Positions 59,126-64,000 of a DNA stretch of 64,000 nt are shown here, one piece after another. Every line of letters begins with the position of its first letter. Positions within the stretch are counted from its first letter, which is position 1. Origin of the DNA: Spongospora subterranea f. sp. subterranea (taxonomy: Eukaryota > Endomyxa: Phytomyxea > Phytomyxea > Plasmodiophorida); NCBI GenBank assembly GCA_049724395.1, contig JAUGWO010000290.1:1-64000 (forward strand). The letters are read 5' to 3'. Below the pieces are notes generated by a model. The model did no database searches, had not been told where the DNA came from, and saw only the letters and a list, made by a program, of their open reading frames with translations. A program made the translations under genes and the position numbers.

Positions 59126-60144
59126 CCCGTTTATTCAACCGACAAACAACAGTTGATGCGCTTTCCCTGAAGTCGATCGATAGTTTGGCGAAGGAAGGCG
59201 CCTCACTTACAGGGTACTACAGCAATTCAAATATCTAATCTGTTTTAAACGGTCCCGATTCCGATTGGCGAACACGATATGGGGCTAATTTCTGGGTATC
59301 GGATCAATATCTTCGTGATTGCATTTTCCAATGTGAATTTCGAATGTTTTTCCATCGTGGGCCCAACTTAACGACGATGGGAGGCAAATGATTGTCTTGG
59401 CAGGATGATTCATGGGCGACAAATTTTCTGATCGTACCGTCTCCTTTTGGCGTTAAGAGCGTCTCGAAGTATTCCTATGCTTGATCTTGACCGGATTACC
59501 AGGAGCCCCTCGACCCGTCATCTTTGACAGATTATTGGGCTGATCTGTCTACAGACAAGCTCATTTTTGACAACGATATTGGTCGCAATCTTTCTACTGA
59601 GTTTGACAACGTTATTGGGCTGATCTCTCTCCCAAATCAATTCAATCACGATAGTGACGCCGACTATATCACATGAAATGAATTTGGGAACAAATTACGA
59701 CATGATCTCTCTCCCAAATTTGACCCTTTGAAACAAGCGATCAGTAATGCGAAACGATTTTAATCCTCATCTGAGCGAAATCCCAGAACATCACAGTTCA
59801 CCGTCGCTGAGTCAACGGCAGTTTATGATACTGGCACGATAGAGTGAAAAAGGCGGCACCGCCGTTACACAAAGCCACACACTGCAGTTGGAGAGTACGA
59901 GATGGACAGACAGATGGGACATATCGTAAGTTACAGATATTGTAATAATATTCGATCTTTTAACTGCAAATATTTGGCCAGAATGCGTTGATAAATAGTG
60001 GGAGGGTCTTTGGATTGGGTTAAGTCAGTCGAGAAACGGACGGCAACAACAGCAAAGAATCACAAAAAACGGCAGCAAGCAAACTGGGAGGAACGATGAT
60101 GTGAACAGAGCGAGCAATATTACCAATGAGTTGACTAATAATAT
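59126..60144. repeat. Intergenic with short direct repeats
   Basis: About 1 kb without a gene. At 59,515-59,725 the phrases TTATTGGGCTGATCT and GATCTCTCTCCCAAAT recur two to three times with GACAA(C/T)G between them. Contains the globin promoter side. Confidence 0.5.
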
Positions 60145-61279
60145 TTAGCAGCCACGAGGCACGAGGGTATCCAGATCCAGATTTAGCATCTCCTTCGAAT
60201 ACGGATGCGAACGGTTGACCACCCGTCGCCCTTTACCGGCCTTCTCCACGAACCCCTCCTCCTCGACTTGTTCGTCGGGCATGGACGGCAGGCCGCCGGC
60301 CGCCGAAGGATGGATACTCGAGCTGTCCTCGGCAAACGCCGTCCCCTTCCTGCGCTTTCGCTCACAGGCCGCGCAACGGCAACTTCCTCGACATGACGGA
60401 CATTGCCAGCCAGAAACGCGACTGTTCTCGATGGAATCGCCGTAAAATTTCGACAAACACCCTTGGCAGAATTTCTTTCGGCAGTGTCGCATGTCTTGCG
60501 ACGTTCGTTTAGAGAAGAGTTTGGAACAATACGCCAAATGCTCGAGACTGCGAGCGTTCTTGCATTGATGGCAGCTGGTTCCACGATGTTCTCCTGTGGA
60601 TGGCGACACATCGACTGAAGTTGATTGTGTCATGGTTGGCATAAGAACTGGAACGGGCGAGACGTTCTCATCTGGTAAATTAAGGACATCACGCTCTGGG
60701 AATAACGCCATCAGGTCGTTAAGAGTGTCGGAGAACGGTGGCGGGGTCGAAATCAGCGGCTGCAGAGAATCACTGTTGTCCGCTGAAGGTTTTTCTTCGC
60801 GCCGGACGTCGCACGAGAATATGATTACTGGTTTGTCAGCCGGATATGCGCTGAGAACAGCTGTTGTTGGAATAGGAAACAGGACGTCACCGTCATCGAC
60901 CTCCACTCCTTTCTCCAGCGTATCATCGCTCAATCGCCCAACATCGATTGCGACCTGGCGGTCAATGTCGCCACCTGTCTGATACTTGAGCAGGACGTGT
61001 TTGGCGCCACCTTGACGCACTAGTTCGAGGGCCTCGGCCCACAAGCGCTTCATCATTGCGCACCTAGTTGGGTCCTTAGGCGCCACGATTCGCCCGGTCC
61101 GAGAGCCCGTAGAAAACACCCCGTTCAAATTGTCCGATGAATGAATGGCCGCGCTCTCTCCGAAAAATTGGCCGAATGAAAACAAAATACTCGACGCGGC
61201 AACTTATGGGTGGCCGGTGTGGCGTGCTCGGTTGCATCACTGTTACTCACCGTTTGGCCTCAGTCACGGACTTGCCCAT
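60145..61279 (-). CDS. 4CXXC-R1 (CDCA7-type) zinc-finger protein
   Basis: Main exon 60145 to about 61,170, preceded by a 29-nt first exon 61251-61279 (MGKSVTEAKR) ending at a strong donor GTGAGTAAC; the first in-frame Met of the long exon is too far inside, which supports the spliced start. About 340 residues. The Cys-rich domain (about residues 205-275) reads CHQCKN, CRKKFCQGCLSKFYGD, GWQCPSCRGSCRCAACERK, matching zf-4CXXC_R1. CDCA7 proteins of this family recruit the HELLS remodeller and are tied to DNA methylation. A Pro/Ser-rich linker and acidic patch precede the finger. The acceptor of intron 1 has two candidates. Confidence 0.8.
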
Positions 61280-61611
61280 CTCACTCAACTGTATAAGCCG
61301 CCGTATATTTTGGCGCCACATCGAAACCCATCTCTGTTGTTATAGTGTTGGCATCATCCGGTTTTCGCTCCAATTCTTGGTCGCGTATCTACACGATTGA
61401 TCACATTTTTTAATATTGCTTTCTGTTTGTTTCATCAGGTTTGAATAAGACGGATAATTATTCTCGTACAGCAGTGACAGAAAACTGGATTTTGATCTAA
61501 TACAGGTTGATCGTTTGTACTTCTCGCGAACCCACTGTGGGTTGAACATGGTGATACAGACAATACAAACTTCATTGATTGGAATCGAAATTTTATAATT
61601 TAAAAGCTAGA

Positions 61612-63361
61612 TTACTTTTGTTTAGCCCGGGAGCTGGCGTCCCCATATCTGGCACGCAATTCAGCTTGACGAACAGAGGTCTCTGCATTTCGTGGAGGAG
61701 ACGAACGATCGGAGCGTTGAGGCGGTGACGGAACTTTGGTTGCAACCGTCTTGACGACTTCCCGTTCGCGACGCGGCGGCGACCGCGATCTTCTTCGCTT
61801 GTGCTCATTGATTGACATTGTCGCTTTACAGCTTGCGGGCCGCGATGCATAATCTTTCCCGTGTGCCAACGCTGATGCACGCTCTTGTCGTCTGATTTCT
61901 TCATTGATGCTCCTATCGGAGCGCTTGGGGCTGCCAGTCTTTCCCTTGAAACTCCTTTCTGTTGGTAATTTGATTGCCGAACATTTCACGTCGGCTTGTT
62001 CGCCATGGTAATCGACGAACGCGACACGATACCGGTTGTTTGGCAGAATGTTCTCAATAATGGCATCATAGTACTTTCCATCGTCATAATACTGCGCTCG
62101 AACCATCATCCCGACTGAGTATGTAGATGACTCTATAGCATCGTCATCGTCGTCTTCTTTAAAAGCAGGTTCCGTGCTGCCATCCGCCCCTGTCAAACAC
62201 AATCTTTTGTATTCTCGTAACACTGGAACCGGAATTCGAGGAAGCAAAATGCCAGGATACTGCAGCTCTAGAAGCAGCGACTTGGTAAATTTTCCGATCG
62301 AGATTGGCGGTGTATTGGGGCCCCAAGCATTGAACATCGTCGTGTCATAAAGCAAAGGGGCAAACCACGCCCAAAGATGGCGAGGAGGATGAACGAAACG
62401 CAAGTATAGTAGACCGAGTCCACGAACAAATGGCGGCTTAGAATCGGATAACATTGATCCCAGCTGTTTAACAGTGAGTTTTAGCGTGAACAGCTTATAC
62501 AATAGGCAAAACGCTGTACTGGGCAAACGGGTTTGACCGATGGTCAGCGCCTCCAAATGCGTGACTCTCTTGATGACCTCTTTGACGACTTCGTGAAACG
62601 TCTTCAAAACACTGAGCCCATGGAGATTTAATTACTAGAGTGTTTAAGATTCAATTAAAACAAGGAGACTCCATCAGAAAACAAGTGTAGATTGATGTTG
62701 AATTATGAAACAAAAAACGAGGCATAAATCATAATAGAAACACTTACAAGAGGTCCTTGAAATAGTCAGAGTTGAGGATATTGGTTGCGAGGACGTTATT
62801 CACGTTGTACTGTGCGTCGCAAACCATTTCAACAACGGTCTTCTTGGCATCTTTATCAGAGAGTTTCATCCGTAAAACGGCAGGGTGCGAGACGTGTAGC
62901 TCGTCGTCCTCATCGGTTCCAGAATCATTGCCTGTATCCGCATATTGTGTGGTGTAATTATAAACCCCATTATACGAACGATATTCTTGATACATGCTCA
63001 TCTACAGAGGCATACAAACATTACAAAACCGTCTCAAATATCACAGGAAGAAACAAAAACAAGGTGATAAAGTTAACAAAATTGATATAGCTATGAGCAG
63101 ACCGAATTATTTCTTGTAATACCGCGAAGGGGAAAAAGTACGTTCCACCTATTGCTAACAAGGAAAACGAATGAAACAATCATATAATTCGTGGATCAGG
63201 GATCCAATACTCACATCGAACCCAGGTTGGACAGGCATATAAGGAAGCCAAACAGTAGGTGGCTGACCCGCAATGGGCATGGAAGCAGCTGCAACCGAAG
63301 GCGGAGGTGGTTGGCTAACGCTGGAAGACGGTGGTGGTGGTGGAGGTGGAGGCTGCCACAT
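61612..63361 (-). CDS. PRP38: PRP38-family splicing factor with Tudor-like and RS regions
   Basis: Exons 63215-63361, 62748-63001 and 61612-62611; introns of 213 and 136 nt with donors GTGAGT and GTAAGT, all in phase; 466 residues. A Pro-rich N-terminus (MWQPPPPPP) precedes the PRP38 domain (NILNSDYFKDLFVLKTFHEV; PSTAFCLLYKLFTLKLTVKQ; ILLPRIPVPV). A Tudor/SMN-like stretch follows (VGMMVRAQYYDDGKYYDAII, VAFVDYHGEQ), then an RS/basic tail (RRRSRSPPRRERE). PRP38 proteins belong to the tri-snRNP and act in spliceosome activation. The joined Tudor-like domain could bind methylated Sm or histone tails; that is inference. Confidence 0.9.
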
Positions 63362-64000
63362 TAATCGACAATTGGACCGTTATCGTCGGTTTTGGCACCA
63401 AAAAAGAGTTCTGAACCCCTTCTTCTGTGTATCTTAATCATTACGCACTTCATCAACTGCGACCTATCAGGGCTGCGCGTCACTGTCACCCTTCAACGGC
63501 TCAAAAGGGGTTGCTCCTGTACCCATCCATCCCATGGACTGATGGCGCAATGCGCAAATGACCGTTTCGTCAGTTGAGGGCGCTTCTGTTGTTTACCGAA
63601 ATGTGATCAATAATTCCTATATCCACAGCTCTCGTATGCAACATGAGCCTAAGCGTAACTGATAACTTCATATAGGCGGCTGAGTTTCATGTTCGTGTAG
63701 AGACTGCTAACATTGGCGGTGACAACAACATCATCGTCTCCTCAATCAAGTCAAAATCATGTTGGCGAACGAAATCTGTCAAGGATATGTCTCAAAAGTA
63801 CGTAGTTGAGAAGATAGATACGAAAGGGAAGTTATTTTATTGAATAGGTGGACTGAAGATAGACATAAATAGAATGCCGGGAGAATCGGGTTGCAGTTTT
63901 AACAATATCATCATGAAATCTTTCTCGTGACCGAAATTTTTCCAGCGTGAACAATAACCACAGCATTTTGAAGAAAATCAGGATTTTACGCCGATCTCTC
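63362..64000. other. No supported gene
   Basis: Upstream side of PRP38 to the window end. Short ORFs only; no resemblance seen. Confidence 0.45.

Noticed and set aside
1-64000. CRISPR arrays, rRNA genes, bacterial operons
   Set aside because: Direct repeats here are tandem without unique spacers, no rRNA landmarks were seen, and genes have introns with eukaryotic families.

Overview
The window looks like a nuclear scaffold of a flagellated, plant- or soil-associated protist. Genes are small and split by short GT-AG introns (mostly 37-106 nt). Ciliary genes are present: a RIB72/EFHC-type DM10 protein and a CC2D2A-like transition-zone protein. Mobile DNA is heavy: Copia and Ty3 fossils, MULEs, a plant-type mariner and a fungal-type Tc1/mariner. 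A phytomyxean such as Spongospora would fit and an oomycete is the alternative; nothing in the sequence settles this.

Layout. 1-18.7 kb is an accessory block: three copies (A, B, C) of a multi-exon gene family encoding secreted-looking Cys/Trp repeat proteins, lying among Copia and Ty3 fossils, a MULE, a 290-bp MITE and two minisatellites. B and C face away from each other as arms of a large inverted duplication. 19-25.4 kb is DNA-transposon territory: a decayed Tc1/mariner relic, and two nested plant-type mariners with a MITE beside them, then a palindromic MITE. 26.5-37.2 kb is genic: a four-TM protein, an LTO1-like protein, an unrecognised gene, NUDCD2, a Ser/Thr-rich protein with two C-terminal TM segments, U1 snRNA copy 1 head to head with a TFIIB-fold gene, a Copia fossil, and a PH plus permuted-papain protein. 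37.3-46.8 kb is again mobile DNA: a MULE relic with an internal palindrome, an end-to-end Tc1/mariner element of 2,570 bp, U1 copy 2 and a Ty3 fossil. 46.8-63.4 kb is gene-dense: U1 copy 3, an aldo/keto-reductase-like gene with a possible mitochondrial presequence, the DM10 protein, a RING protein, the CC2D2A homologue, a globin, a 4CXXC-R1 zinc-finger protein and PRP38 with a Tudor-like domain.

Highlights. Three almost identical U1 snRNA genes (200-201 nt, minus strand) carry a fixed promoter: TATA at -26 to -33 and a conserved upstream box starting at -57. Two of them sit 98-128 bp from the start codon of a divergent protein gene. The Cys/Trp family is built on a 37-residue ungapped module repeated three times per protein that I do not recognise. 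Splicing genes (U1, PRP38) and ciliary genes both occur here, but I see no operon-like organisation.

All calls come from reading the sequence and from memory of families; no database search was run. Intron borders were chosen by GT/AG, phase and family fit.
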